Origin: Pseudomonadales bacterium
Lineage (GTDB): Bacteria; Pseudomonadota; Gammaproteobacteria; Pseudomonadales; JANQJO01
Assembly (NCBI GenBank): GCA_028281605.1
Contig: JANQJO010000049.1
Span: 1-43,107, forward strand
Length of the DNA: 43,107 bases
Reading direction: 5' to 3'
Position 1 is the first letter of the stretch; each line of letters begins with the position of its first letter. Position numbers and translations under genes: made by a program. Under the pieces are notes generated by a model. That model ran no database searches and was not told the origin of the DNA. It saw only the letters and a program-made list of their open reading frames with translations. Positions 26,832-36,110 of this stretch are shown piece by piece.

Positions 26832-28265
26832 ATGTTGTCCCATGATATCATGATAAAAGACTGTTCATCTAACCAGTTTCGCCAAGTGCTCTCACCTCAT
26901 GACTTACAAGTCATTGGTCAAGTCGCGCTTGCAGACTCAACAACATGCTTAAAGGCTTTGGAAAACGCCCACCGTCTCTTTCAAACCCCTGGGCTTCAAA
27001 TCGGCAAACCAGAACGCAAAGCTATCCTAGAACGCACAGCACAACTAATGCAAACTCAATTTGACGAACTGGTTTCTATTGCTGCCAGCGAAGGTGGCAA
27101 ACCCCTTAAAGACACCCAAATAGAAGTAGCACGAGCTATTGATGGTATCCAAAATTGTGCTGAATGCATTCGTAATACAGCCGGTCGTGAAATTCCCATG
27201 GAAGTCAATACAACCTCAGCACACAAAATAGCATGGACAAGCCATGAGCCGATTGGTGTTGTCCTAGCGATCAGCGCGTTTAATCATCCTTTGAATTTGA
27301 TCGTACATCAAATCGGCCCAGCCATTGCTGCTGGCTGCCCAGTCATCATAAAACCAGCCGAAGACACTCCCTTATCTTGCTTTAAACTCGTTCAACTACT
27401 ACGTGAAGCAGGACTCCCTACTGATTACTGCCAGCCCCTATTACCTATTGATCATAATGCCTTAACCCCCCTAATCACCAGTGAACGACTCGGTTTCTTC
27501 AGTTTCATCGGCTCAGCTAAAGTCGGCTGGATGCTACAAAAAAAACTCGCACCCGGGGTGCGTTGTGCTTTAGAACACGGAGGTGCTGCTCCATTAATCA
27601 TTGCCGAAGACGCTGACCTAGACAAAGCCTTACCTTCAATTACAAAAGGTGGGTTCTACCATGCAGGACAAGTATGCGTATCAGTGCAGCGCGTTTTCGT
27701 AGCAGAAAAACTGATAAAAACCGTCTCGCAAGAACTGATTCGCTTAGCCCAAGCCCTAAAGATAGGCGATCCGCTAGACCCAAACACCGAAGTAGGCCCC
27801 CTAATCAGACCAACAGAAATCCAAAGAGTCCATCAATGGGTACAACAAGATATCGATCAAGGGGCTAAGCTACTGTTAGGAGGAGAACCTATCAATGACA
27901 CATACTATCAGCCCACTCTATTGCTAAACCCTGGACAACAAGCAAACCTATCACAAAAAGAAATTTTTGGTCCCGTCATGGGCCTTTACCCTTTTACAGA
28001 TATCACGACCGCCATTACACAAGCCAATGCAGTTCCTTTTTCATTTCAAGCCAGCATCATGACGCAATCTCTTGACACTACACTAAAAGCCTACCGAGAA
28101 CTCAATGCTTCAGCAGTGATCGTCAATGATCACACTGCATTCAGGGTGGATTGGATGCCTTTTTCTGGACTCAAAACTTCTGGATACGGCATCGGTGGCA
28201 TCCCCTATACTTTCGAAGACATGCAAATTGAAAAAATGCTTGTACTACATTCTACATCACTGTAA
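26832..28265 (+). CDS. NAD(P)-dependent aldehyde dehydrogenase
   Basis: A 477-residue ALDH-superfamily enzyme that oxidises an aldehyde to an acid or thioester. The catalytic set is visible: Asn151 in SAFNHPLN, Glu248 in ALEHGGAAP, and Cys282 in HAGQVCVSVQR. The FIGSAKVGWML cofactor loop and KEIFGPVMGLYPF segment are also present. The usual LGG motif reads EHGG. It resembles the succinate-semialdehyde, lactaldehyde and phosphonoacetaldehyde dehydrogenase branch, but the substrate cannot be decided. GGAG seven bases before ATG 26832 sets the start. It is convergent with the next gene, 12 bases away. Confidence 0.92.
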   Translation: MLSHDIMIKDCSSNQFRQVLSPHDLQVIGQVALADSTTCLKALENAHRLFQTPGLQIGKPERKAILERTAQLMQTQFDELVSIAASEGGKPLKDTQIEVARAIDGIQNCAECIRNTAGREIPMEVNTTSAHKIAWTSHEPIGVVLAISAFNHPLNLIVHQIGPAIAAGCPVIIKPAEDTPLSCFKLVQLLREAGLPTDYCQPLLPIDHNALTPLITSERLGFFSFIGSAKVGWMLQKKLAPGVRCALEHGGAAPLIIAEDADLDKALPSITKGGFYHAGQVCVSVQRVFVAEKLIKTVSQELIRLAQALKIGDPLDPNTEVGPLIRPTEIQRVHQWVQQDIDQGAKLLLGGEPINDTYYQPTLLLNPGQQANLSQKEIFGPVMGLYPFTDITTAITQANAVPFSFQASIMTQSLDTTLKAYRELNASAVIVNDHTAFRVDWMPFSGLKTSGYGIGGIPYTFEDMQIEKMLVLHSTSL

Positions 28266-28277
28266 TTACACGCACTA

Positions 28278-28637
28278 TCATTGGCGAATACCACGATAAT
28301 TCAATTTTTTCTTTTTCGCTTTTGTTGCTTGACTGTCTTTCTGAACCTTACTACCTCTGTAGTAGGTATGCTCCGCTGCTGAATCAGTTCCTGCAGGAAT
28401 GAGATTGTCCGTATCATCATAAGCCAAACCAAAAGAATAAGCTTCCTCTTCAGATAAAGCACCCAAAAATTTTTGGAAAATATCTTGGTACGCTTCATTA
28501 GGATTGTCTTTTACAAATTGAAGCAAGCTGATCAGCCCCTTTTCCTCAGAAATACCGTATTTCTTGCCTGTAGCTTGCAAAACAGCACGATTCAATTTAG
28601 ACAAATGAACAATGGCTTGTGGGTTTACTTTTAACAT
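28278..28637 (-). CDS. Hypothetical protein with lysine-rich tail and YRG motifs
   Basis: A 119-residue protein with a helical N-terminal part (residues 1-70) and a C-terminal part with two YRG motifs, TYYRGSKV near 92 and KKKKLNYRGIRQ at the end. LxYRG is reminiscent of the short DUF4278 motif, but only the tripeptide core matches, so this is not a family call. GGAG seven bases upstream supports the start. It is convergent with the aldehyde dehydrogenase. Confidence 0.6.
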   Translation of the reverse strand: MLKVNPQAIVHLSKLNRAVLQATGKKYGISEEKGLISLLQFVKDNPNEAYQDIFQKFLGALSEEEAYSFGLAYDDTDNLIPAGTDSAAEHTYYRGSKVQKDSQATKAKKKKLNYRGIRQ

Positions 28638-28941
28638 AGAGGCTCTCCAAGCTTTAGCTGCTGAGGTTCAAACAGCACTGCTTTATCCGTTTAATCGACG
28701 CTATAAGCTAACCTCTTGTACACACAGACCTTCTTTTCAAATAATTGAGCCTCTCCTTACTCAAATTTCAATCCCTAGGCTTTTCGAGGCAGCCATATAT
28801 AGTAAACAGTATAGATACAATTGTGTACTTTGACTCACGATAAAGTATTTTCGTCAAACAAATCAGAACAAGAAAGGCTGGCATTCATAACTTAAAACTA
28901 AAAAGTGATATCTCATTGACAGCACATATGGAAAGTAAGCG

Positions 28942-28973
28942 GACATGCAAAACCTTGCAAGGTTTTGCATGTC
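28942..28973. repeat. 32-base perfect palindrome downstream of the cohesin operon
   Basis: Sixteen bases starting GACATGCAAAACCTTG are followed directly by their exact complement, without a spacer. It lies 33 bases past the stop of the last gene of the PEP-CTERM operon and is a likely terminator or transcript-end hairpin, although the following bases are only partly T-rich. The remainder of 28638-29005 shows no gene. Confidence 0.75.
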
Positions 28974-29005
28974 ATAAAATACTAAAATTCAACTACAACA
29001 CAAGA

Positions 29006-29638
29006 TCAAGAATCGTTAGAGCAACGCGACTTGCGTCCAAAAGCTCTAGCATACCCAACAAAACCCAGCAAAGCAGAACCAAATAACCACACTGCAGCCG
29101 GAATCGGTACAACAGTGATGGTCGCTGCTCCCACATTATCCAGCACAATAGGTACACCACTTTCATCGGCTAGAAAATCAAAACTGGGGCCAATACCACC
29201 AGAAAAGCTCAATACTGAAACACCAATGTCAACTGGTTGAAAAACCATAGAAAACAATAATAAATCTGATACGCCATCCTGCAAAGTGGTTAAATCTGAC
29301 ACCAAAGATAGCTCACCAACATTTACCTGACCGGGCTGCAAACCGGCTAATACCCAATTTGAATCAAGTGGACTACCTAAGCTTGGACCAAAGCTAAGAT
29401 TCACACTGGGCGCAAAAGCAACAACACTGGGATCATAATTTACAAAAAAATCATACGCGCTAACCAATGCCCCAGAGGGGGCTTGAAACACCACGTCTAC
29501 TTCAGCTTGCTCATTCAGACCAATCGTTTGAGCAGATGGAATAAAACTTAACGAGGCCGCTGTAGCTGATTGCAAACCCAACAAAAAAACCAAGACTAAG
29601 TTTGATATCATCTGAAAAGGCTTAATATGTTTCCTCAT
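29006..29638 (-). CDS. Cohesin-like PEP-CTERM (VPxPA-type) surface protein
   Basis: A 210-residue exported protein. A signal peptide ends near SATAA at about residue 28. The mature part (about 29-178) looks like a cohesin-type beta sandwich: a short first strand, VDVVFQAPSGALVSAYDF, VNYDPSVVAF (the YDPsvl hallmark) and a late LLLFSMVFQPVDIG strand. The tail VPIPAAVWLFGSALLGF followed by basic residues is a PEP-CTERM variant sorting signal, processed by an exosortase. AAGGGAG precedes the start. It is the third gene of an operon whose first gene encodes a dockerin. The cohesin call rests on pattern, not an alignment. Confidence 0.8.
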   Translation of the reverse strand: MRKHIKPFQMISNLVLVFLLGLQSATAASLSFIPSAQTIGLNEQAEVDVVFQAPSGALVSAYDFFVNYDPSVVAFAPSVNLSFGPSLGSPLDSNWVLAGLQPGQVNVGELSLVSDLTTLQDGVSDLLLFSMVFQPVDIGVSVLSFSGGIGPSFDFLADESGVPIVLDNVGAATITVVPIPAAVWLFGSALLGFVGYARAFGRKSRCSNDS

Positions 29639-29659
29639 ACAAATGCTCCCTTATTTAAA

Positions 29660-30223
29660 TTATCGTTTTCTACGACCAATGGCCACCAACCCCACAACAC
29701 CCGATAACAACAAATAAGCCGTTGCAGGAATCGGAACCACTTTCACTGACGCACTATTATAAGTGGTCGTAATCGGTACCACACCAGGGGCAACCCAACC
29801 AACAAGCCCATCGGCAATGGAAACAGCCGTACTGTCACCTATCCCCCCCACTACAGTGAAAGACAACGTACCAATATCGAACACAGCACCAGGTCCACCA
29901 AATGCGCTATCAGCAACAGAAACACTGTTCAAAATACCAGTTGCAACATCAGTAACATTGATAAAACTTGTATCCCAAGGAGGATCTGCGACACTAAAAC
30001 CAATATAACTTAATACGGACGGATCCCAACTAATCGTAAAATCCCCTCCATCAGCACTCGAAGAAAACCCCGTACCACTGACCTTTAAAGCAATCGCTTC
30101 ATTAGGCATAACCTCAACACTACCGGATAAAATACTGACAGTCGCCGCATAAGTACCATCAGTCGCCGCTAATGTTCCCATCAAGGCTATACCACAGAGC
30201 CCTTTCAAACCTCTTCTCAACAT
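29660..30223 (-). CDS. Cohesin-like PEP-CTERM surface protein
   Basis: A 187-residue exported protein. A signal peptide ends near GTYAA at about residue 27. The domain at about 28-160 follows the cohesin pattern: VSILSGSVEVMPNEAIALKV, GGDFTISWDPSVLSYIGF and IGTLSFTVVGG. The tail VPIPATAYLLLSGVVGL followed by IGRRKR is a PEP-CTERM sorting signal of a different subtype from its neighbour. AAGGAGG lies before the start; 21 bases separate it from the next gene. If real, the two cohesin-like proteins are candidate receptors for the dockerin protein encoded just upstream. Confidence 0.82.
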   Translation of the reverse strand: MLRRGLKGLCGIALMGTLAATDGTYAATVSILSGSVEVMPNEAIALKVSGTGFSSSADGGDFTISWDPSVLSYIGFSVADPPWDTSFINVTDVATGILNSVSVADSAFGGPGAVFDIGTLSFTVVGGIGDSTAVSIADGLVGWVAPGVVPITTTYNSASVKVVPIPATAYLLLSGVVGLVAIGRRKR

Positions 30224-30277
30224 GTCAAATCCTCCTTATTCAACACCGCGCACACCATGAATTCATAGCCATTATAA

Positions 30278-32407
30278 TTAATTAGGGGGTAACATACCCA
30301 CTGCTGAGGGACCTGGCGCCTGGCCAAACTTTGCTTTCAGCTTACTGAAGTCAAAGACATCCACCACACCATTACCGTTTAAGTCTTCATCTTCTGCTAC
30401 TAAACCGAATACAGACTTAAGCTGGGAAAAGTCAAAAGCATCTACTGTACCGTTGTTATTAAAATCAGGATCGCATTCATTACCGAAACCATCCCGATCC
30501 GTATCACGTTGATCAGCATTCGGATCGGCTGCACAATTGTCTGAAAAGTCATCCACACCATCACCGTCCGTGTCAGCAGCCTCTTGCGCCAACTGATTAA
30601 CAGTACCCACTAGCAAAGAATTACCTTGAGGATCTAAAATTTCAAAATCTCCCCCCATAAATTCAGCTAGGACATCCTCGCCAGGCATAGACTCTTTCGA
30701 CAAGGTTCCTCTTGGAAAATACAAATCTTGTACAAATTCACTACCCCGCTCTAACCCCATCACCATATCCACATTTTGATCAAATGGAATGATCATACGC
30801 AACCGGTCCCAAAGATTCGAACTACCCGGACGCAAAATACCCGTTTCTATTTCAATACGAAAGCCAAACAACCAATCCCAAGGATTACCACCAACAATCC
30901 AATGCCACCACCAAGGATCTATAAAAATACCTGGATTAACTGGACGCAACTTTAAGTCAACCATAAAAGTTGATTGCTGTATAGTACCTGGTTCAATACC
31001 CAAACTATTTCGCCCTACAATACCTGTGGTCGTTAGCGGAACATGCTGCGGTGCCGGATCAAGTCCATCGACAGAACCACTCAACAGCTGCTGACCAGCC
31101 GGATCGAAGATCTTAAAATCTCCTCCACTAAAACCTTGCAAGGTTCTCGCATTGGGCAGCTCTTGCTGCGACAAAGAACCCACAGGAAAATACAACTCCT
31201 GAACAAATTGACTGCCTCGATCAAGCCCCATTACCATGTCTTCAGGCTCATCAAATTCAGCAACAATACGCATGAGATCCCACGGATCAGGACCACCAGG
31301 ACGAGGCACCTCCAATTCTATTTCAATGCGAAAACCACGCAACCAATCCCATGGGTTATAAACAATCCAGTGCCACCACCAAGGATCTATAAAAACACTG
31401 GGAGTATTAGGTTCAGGTCGCAACATCAAATCAATCATAAATTCTGTATTAAACGCAGTACCAACCGTAAGGCCTAAACTATTTTCCCCAATAACACCAC
31501 TTGTCATAATCGGCAACTCTGGAGACATTGGTTCATTATTCACAAAGCCTGGCGGTAATATTTGATCCAAATTTGCAGCCACTTCAGTGATAAACGTTTC
31601 AGCAATTTCCTGGTACATCGTTGCCGGTGAACGTAACATGCTATTATCAATGAAAGTACCTGGACGCACATCATCATTTACAAAACGATCAGCTGGAGCA
31701 AGAATCGCATTAGGCGCTAAAAATTGTGGACGCAAACAGCCCACTTCCAAAAAGTACTTAGCTTCTTGTTCAGGCGCACCGTTAACAACCACATCTTTAG
31801 AAAAAGCAACAACCTCTTCTACAGTCAAAGGGGGAATCGGAGCCTTTGGTAATTCAGCAAACATATCAGCCGCTGCCAATGCCGTATCAGCAAAATTTGC
31901 GTGCTCTTGCTTGTACGCCGCAAAAGCTTCTAACCCAACACCATGAGCCTGACTCATGGCCTCACGCGCAGCTTGTGCAGCAGATTGATCACCATTGTAT
32001 TGCGCCTGCTGCAAGTCTTCTCGTGCGTCCTGCCACAGGTGTACAGCTTGACTTAAGCCCATTGATTTTTGTGCCAGTAATCCTGCCGCATCCCATAAAA
32101 ATTTAAATTGTTGACCAGGGTCCTCTCCTTGGCTATTTACGATTGCATCGTATTGCGCCCGGCTCATTTCACCCAGTTCACATTGCCCACGAATTTTATT
32201 GCCTGGATTAGCCGCGCTAGAGGTACTTTCATCAATATACTTTGCCAAATAATAACCGACTTGAAATCCTGCAACCGGCCACCATATCGTACCACCTGCT
32301 GTTGTTGCATTAGCAAGAGAGTCACACTTATCATGGGTGAATCCGGTCACAGGAGCTATCGCTAAGGTTGCCACAGTGACAACAGATGTCAGGAATTTTC
32401 TGAACAT
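30278..32407 (-). CDS. Secreted protein with tandem Trp-rich repeats and C-terminal dockerin
   Basis: A 709-residue exported protein (signal peptide to about residue 24). A unique N-terminal region (25-298) is helical in the Ala/Gln-rich part. Two copies of an unfamiliar repeat of about 150 residues follow (299-448 and 457-606), each with FIDPWWWHWIV, NPWDWL, GFRIEIE and GGDFxIxDPxGxxLL. Residues 612-647 are thrombospondin-type-3-like calcium repeats (DTDGDGVDD, DTDRDGFGNECDPD). Residues 648-695 form a dockerin with two perfect calcium loops, DFNNNGTVDAFDF and DLNGNGVVDVFDF. There is no PEP-CTERM tail, so it needs a partner to stay on the surface. AAGGAGGT precedes the ATG. It is the first gene of a three-gene operon. 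Confidence 0.85.
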   Translation of the reverse strand: MFRKFLTSVVTVATLAIAPVTGFTHDKCDSLANATTAGGTIWWPVAGFQVGYYLAKYIDESTSSAANPGNKIRGQCELGEMSRAQYDAIVNSQGEDPGQQFKFLWDAAGLLAQKSMGLSQAVHLWQDAREDLQQAQYNGDQSAAQAAREAMSQAHGVGLEAFAAYKQEHANFADTALAAADMFAELPKAPIPPLTVEEVVAFSKDVVVNGAPEQEAKYFLEVGCLRPQFLAPNAILAPADRFVNDDVRPGTFIDNSMLRSPATMYQEIAETFITEVAANLDQILPPGFVNNEPMSPELPIMTSGVIGENSLGLTVGTAFNTEFMIDLMLRPEPNTPSVFIDPWWWHWIVYNPWDWLRGFRIEIELEVPRPGGPDPWDLMRIVAEFDEPEDMVMGLDRGSQFVQELYFPVGSLSQQELPNARTLQGFSGGDFKIFDPAGQQLLSGSVDGLDPAPQHVPLTTTGIVGRNSLGIEPGTIQQSTFMVDLKLRPVNPGIFIDPWWWHWIVGGNPWDWLFGFRIEIETGILRPGSSNLWDRLRMIIPFDQNVDMVMGLERGSEFVQDLYFPRGTLSKESMPGEDVLAEFMGGDFEILDPQGNSLLVGTVNQLAQEAADTDGDGVDDFSDNCAADPNADQRDTDRDGFGNECDPDFNNNGTVDAFDFSQLKSVFGLVAEDEDLNGNGVVDVFDFSKLKAKFGQAPGPSAVGMLPPN

Positions 32408-32493
32408 ATTGACCTCCTTGTCAATTCAACTTTCCAATAAAATTACACAGCAGGTTAAAGTGCCTTTTTGGTCATGTCAATCTTTAATTATCT

Positions 32494-32522
32494 ACTCTAT
32501 GCCATTCTGTGATCTCTGACAA
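32494..32522 (-). promoter_or_regulatory. Possible promoter of the dockerin-cohesin operon
   Basis: On the minus strand TTGTCA (five of six for -35) and TAGAGT (four of six for -10) are separated by 17 bases. This would give a leader of about 80 bases before the ATG at 32407. Confidence 0.35.
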
Positions 32523-32582
32523 CATTTCAAGGCCTACAATATCATCGCTACCACCCGAATAAAATAACGTTTATTGTTAAAC

Positions 32583-32725
32583 TATAACGAGACCCAAAAT
32601 GATTCGATATTTATTTTGTTTGGAAGTCGTTGGCGGCAAGGATACTGCCATCAAGCTATAGGGATATATTCATGTGTGCTGACGTACTGAAAAATAAATA
32701 TCGAATCATTTTGGGTTTCTCTATA
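32583..32725. repeat. Long inverted repeat, family B copy 2
   Basis: Arms at 32583-32617 and 32691-32725 pair at 32 of 35 positions around a 73-base loop with the conserved GGCGGCAAGGAT and ATAGGGATATATT segments. Compared with the copy at 14469-14600, two arm positions have changed on both sides, keeping the pairing. It lies in the 592-base region between the divergent dockerin operon and the kinase gene, and may insulate them. The rest of that region (32726-32999) shows no gene. Confidence 0.88.
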
Positions 32726-32999
32726 TATTAACTATGACTCTATCTCTACAGCCGACCTGGGTTATACTCATGGATTATAATTCCATGATTTTTATATGCA
32801 GAATCAATACATATAAGACTGTACAATTGATTTATATCAACCTACCAAACCTTTAAACCTACAATCTAGCTTCACCTTTTTCCAATACTTTATAAATACA
32901 TCTAAAATTAAAAAAATAAGGGTAACTCGTTTAGCTTCTACGAGAAAACAAGGTCAAATTTTTATCGTATGCTGTATCAGTTTAAGGAATACGCATTCT

Positions 33000-35501
33000 G
33001 TGAAACAGACAAAAAAACTAGACAAACCCTTAACAAGATATATCAAGAATACAATTATAATACATAGCATTCTTTTATTTTGCTTCCTTTTATGGTTTCT
33101 GTTCTCCTTAGAGTCAGCACGTAAAACCAATCAAAAAAACCTAACAGAAGCCAAAGAATCTTCAAAGCTGGCTACCCAAATACCCGACCAGTTGTACCCT
33201 TTTTTATTAACCATCGGAGATATCAAAAGCTTACTCGAAGTTTACCAGCTTGAACTTGAGTTACTAGCACGAGACAACTCCAGGTCTTACCATAAGCTAT
33301 CAAATATATTATATGAAATGGAAGTACTGGCAGAAAGCCTAACATTATTTTGGCCCAAAAAAATTAATAGTTCCTTACAACACCCAGCTCAACACGCTTT
33401 AAATATTGCACTTAATATTGGGCAAGAAGCCATTACCCTCGACCAGTCTAACCAAAGATTCAAACTATTTCAAAACAGCAAAGAAACCATCAACGACTTA
33501 CGGAATCAAATGGACACTCTTACAGAGAAACTCAGCAGACTGGTACTAGGCATTACTTCCGAAAGCGCAAAACTGGTAATCAAAACTGAAAATAACAAAA
33601 CTCTCTTAGACAATAAGCTTCGCAAAATAGCACAGCATCTTTTCACACTGTCTGCCTTATTATTTTTGACACTCTTATATTTTCACTTACGCTTTGCAAA
33701 AATTCTAAAATATCGTCTAGAAGTACTTAAACAGTACACCCAATCCATCGCAAAAGGGAAGCATCATGCCAAATTACCCTTTGAAGCAAACGATGTCACT
33801 GGCGAATTGGCTCTATCGGTACAAAGCATGTCGGGTACATTAGTTAGTATGATCGAGCAACTGACTTTTTTAGCTCACCAAGCTCAAGCAGCCACGAAAG
33901 CCAAATCGCAATTTCTCGCAAATATGAGCCACGAAATTCGTACCCCTATGAATGGGATTATCGGCATATTAGAAACTCTCCTAAACCAAGAAAACTTACA
34001 AGCAGATCAAATATACAAACTCGAACTTTCACTCCTAAGTGCAAAATCTTTATTAACTGTCATCAACGATATTTTAGATTTCTCAAAAATAGAAGCTAAC
34101 AAAATAACAATAGAAAACATTGAATTTGACTTACTGGAGCTACTAGAAAGTTTCACAAAATGCATCTCTGTTAGTGCGCAACAAAAAGGGTTAGAGATAA
34201 TTTTAGATGTTTCTGAAACAACAGCCTCAAAAGTCATAGGAGACCCTTATAGAATCAGGCAAATACTTAACAATTTAGTCGGCAATGCTGTCAAGTTTAC
34301 AAAATCAGGCAGCATCTCAATAGCACCAACACTGATTAAGACAGAGGACACATGCATACTGCAATGTACTATTACAGATACAGGGATCGGCATTGCTAAG
34401 GATAAAATAAGCTTGCTATTTAAAGCTTTCAACCAAGCAGATACATCACACACACGAGAATTTGGCGGAACTGGATTAGGTCTGACTATTACCAAAAAGT
34501 TATGTGAAATCATGGGGGGCGACATACAGATTCATAGCGAAGAAGGCATCGGCAGTCAAATTACTTTTTCAGTCAAACTATCACTGAATGACAGCAGTAG
34601 CTCCCCCTTACTCAAACACAATCTAAAAGATGTCTCTGTATTAATTATAGATCGCTACACTACCAGTTCAAACGCTCTAGAAAAACAATTGGAGAACTGG
34701 GAAGCGAATGTCACGACTGCATCAGATCTCACCTATATACTTACTCAAACCACAATAGGAGAAAGCTCATCTTACTCATACATATTCATTGACTTACACC
34801 TGCCAGAATTCAAAGATACCAAAAACCGACAAGCTGTATGTAAGCATGCACTTTTCTCTAAAGCAACGTTGATACTGATGACACGCATGAACACCCAAGA
34901 CACATTTGACAGTTTCAAGCAAGAAGGGTTTAATACACTGATTCGCAAGCCCATAACACCCAACGAACTTTACAAACTGTTTACAAGCTTAATCTCAACA
35001 AAAACACCCCAAGCTGAGCCAATCACTAAAAAAAATAAAACAGACAACATCACAATAAAATCTATCACAAAGAGTACTCGAATATTAATTGTTGAAGACA
35101 ACCTTATCAATCAAGAAGTAACCACTTGCATGGCAGAGGAAATCGGCATCCCACACGTTTCAGTCGCTCAAGACGGTTTACAGGCCTTAGAAATTCTAAT
35201 CCAATCATCAACAAACAATGAGCCATTCAACCTCATTTTAATGGACTGTCAAATGCCCAGCATGGACGGATTCGAAGCCACAAAGCGGATTCGGCAAGGA
35301 GAATGCGGCAATTTATATGCAAGCATACCTATTATTGCCCTAACAGCCAACACGCTACAAAGCGATATACAAAAGTGCTTTGAAGCTGGCATGAACGACT
35401 TTCTACCCAAACCGACTGCCTTAGAAGCATTAGCAAAGACCATAGAACAACAGTTACAGCCAGGTCAAAACCTATCACAACACACAAACTACGAAGGATA
35501 G
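33000..35501 (+). CDS. Hybrid sensor histidine kinase with two receiver domains
   Basis: An 833-residue inner-membrane kinase of BarA-like layout. Membrane segments lie at about 17-37 and 213-230, with a helical periplasmic sensor between them and a HAMP-like region to about 285. The HisKA domain has the phosphoacceptor His311 in NMSHEIRTPMNGI. The ATPase domain has ILNNLVGNAVKFT, TDTGIGI and FGGTGLGLTI. Receiver 1 has Asp598 (IFIDLHLP) but a degenerate start (LIIDR). Receiver 2 is canonical, with LIVEDN, Asp749 in LILMDCQMPSMDG, and KP at 804-805. No HPt domain is visible, so an outside phosphotransfer protein is needed. GTG start, with AAGGA upstream. It is divergent from the dockerin operon. 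Confidence 0.93.
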   Translation: MKQTKKLDKPLTRYIKNTIIIHSILLFCFLLWFLFSLESARKTNQKNLTEAKESSKLATQIPDQLYPFLLTIGDIKSLLEVYQLELELLARDNSRSYHKLSNILYEMEVLAESLTLFWPKKINSSLQHPAQHALNIALNIGQEAITLDQSNQRFKLFQNSKETINDLRNQMDTLTEKLSRLVLGITSESAKLVIKTENNKTLLDNKLRKIAQHLFTLSALLFLTLLYFHLRFAKILKYRLEVLKQYTQSIAKGKHHAKLPFEANDVTGELALSVQSMSGTLVSMIEQLTFLAHQAQAATKAKSQFLANMSHEIRTPMNGIIGILETLLNQENLQADQIYKLELSLLSAKSLLTVINDILDFSKIEANKITIENIEFDLLELLESFTKCISVSAQQKGLEIILDVSETTASKVIGDPYRIRQILNNLVGNAVKFTKSGSISIAPTLIKTEDTCILQCTITDTGIGIAKDKISLLFKAFNQADTSHTREFGGTGLGLTITKKLCEIMGGDIQIHSEEGIGSQITFSVKLSLNDSSSSPLLKHNLKDVSVLIIDRYTTSSNALEKQLENWEANVTTASDLTYILTQTTIGESSSYSYIFIDLHLPEFKDTKNRQAVCKHALFSKATLILMTRMNTQDTFDSFKQEGFNTLIRKPITPNELYKLFTSLISTKTPQAEPITKKNKTDNITIKSITKSTRILIVEDNLINQEVTTCMAEEIGIPHVSVAQDGLQALEILIQSSTNNEPFNLILMDCQMPSMDGFEATKRIRQGECGNLYASIPIIALTANTLQSDIQKCFEAGMNDFLPKPTALEALAKTIEQQLQPGQNLSQHTNYEG

Positions 35502-35571
35502 ATTTTACATTGGATACTGTGTTAGGCTTTAATGCACTTGAGACTGTTACAGGGAAGAAAAAGGGTATCAA

Positions 35572-36033
35572 ATGGAACTCTATCATATTTCTAGCATCGC
35601 GGGTTCGGTTATTTTAACAACAGTCCTGATCAAATATTGTCAAAAAGAAACCAAACCCAACATCACACTATCCACCATACTCAGCTTAATTGGCTTTATT
35701 TTAGTTTCAGGCTCTGTTTGGAATAACATCTCACTTAAAACATCCAGCATAGAACTGGCTTTAATCAAAGAGTCCGAAGCGCAAATGGAAAGCTATGTTC
35801 ATATTTTGTCAGGCTATGAAAACCTACGAAACATCCCTGAGCACCATCAAATAAAAAACCAAAAAAAGCATGACTGGCTGGATTTGAACACAGCTGCATC
35901 AAAACTAGAAGCACAACGCAAATTAATCAACGAGGCTCTACGCAACAACAACCTAGAAAAAGCTTTACTTGAAATGAAAAAAGGCTCAGAAATTGTCAAA
36001 CATGTTGAACTGGCTTTAAAAAGCATTAGATAA
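35572..36033 (+). CDS. Small membrane protein downstream of the hybrid kinase
   Basis: A 153-residue protein with two hydrophobic segments (about 5-22 and 33-52) and a helical, charged C-terminal part (60-153). AAGGG lies seven bases before ATG. It starts 70 bases after the kinase gene on the same strand and may be cotranscribed. I do not recognise a family; an accessory role to the kinase is only a guess from position. Confidence 0.6.
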   Translation: MELYHISSIAGSVILTTVLIKYCQKETKPNITLSTILSLIGFILVSGSVWNNISLKTSSIELALIKESEAQMESYVHILSGYENLRNIPEHHQIKNQKKHDWLDLNTAASKLEAQRKLINEALRNNNLEKALLEMKKGSEIVKHVELALKSIR

Positions 36034-36110
36034 ATACTTTACCATACCAATAGATTAATTTTGTAGATGCAAAACTGACAAACTTACCTTATAATCTTTC
36101 AAGTGTTACT

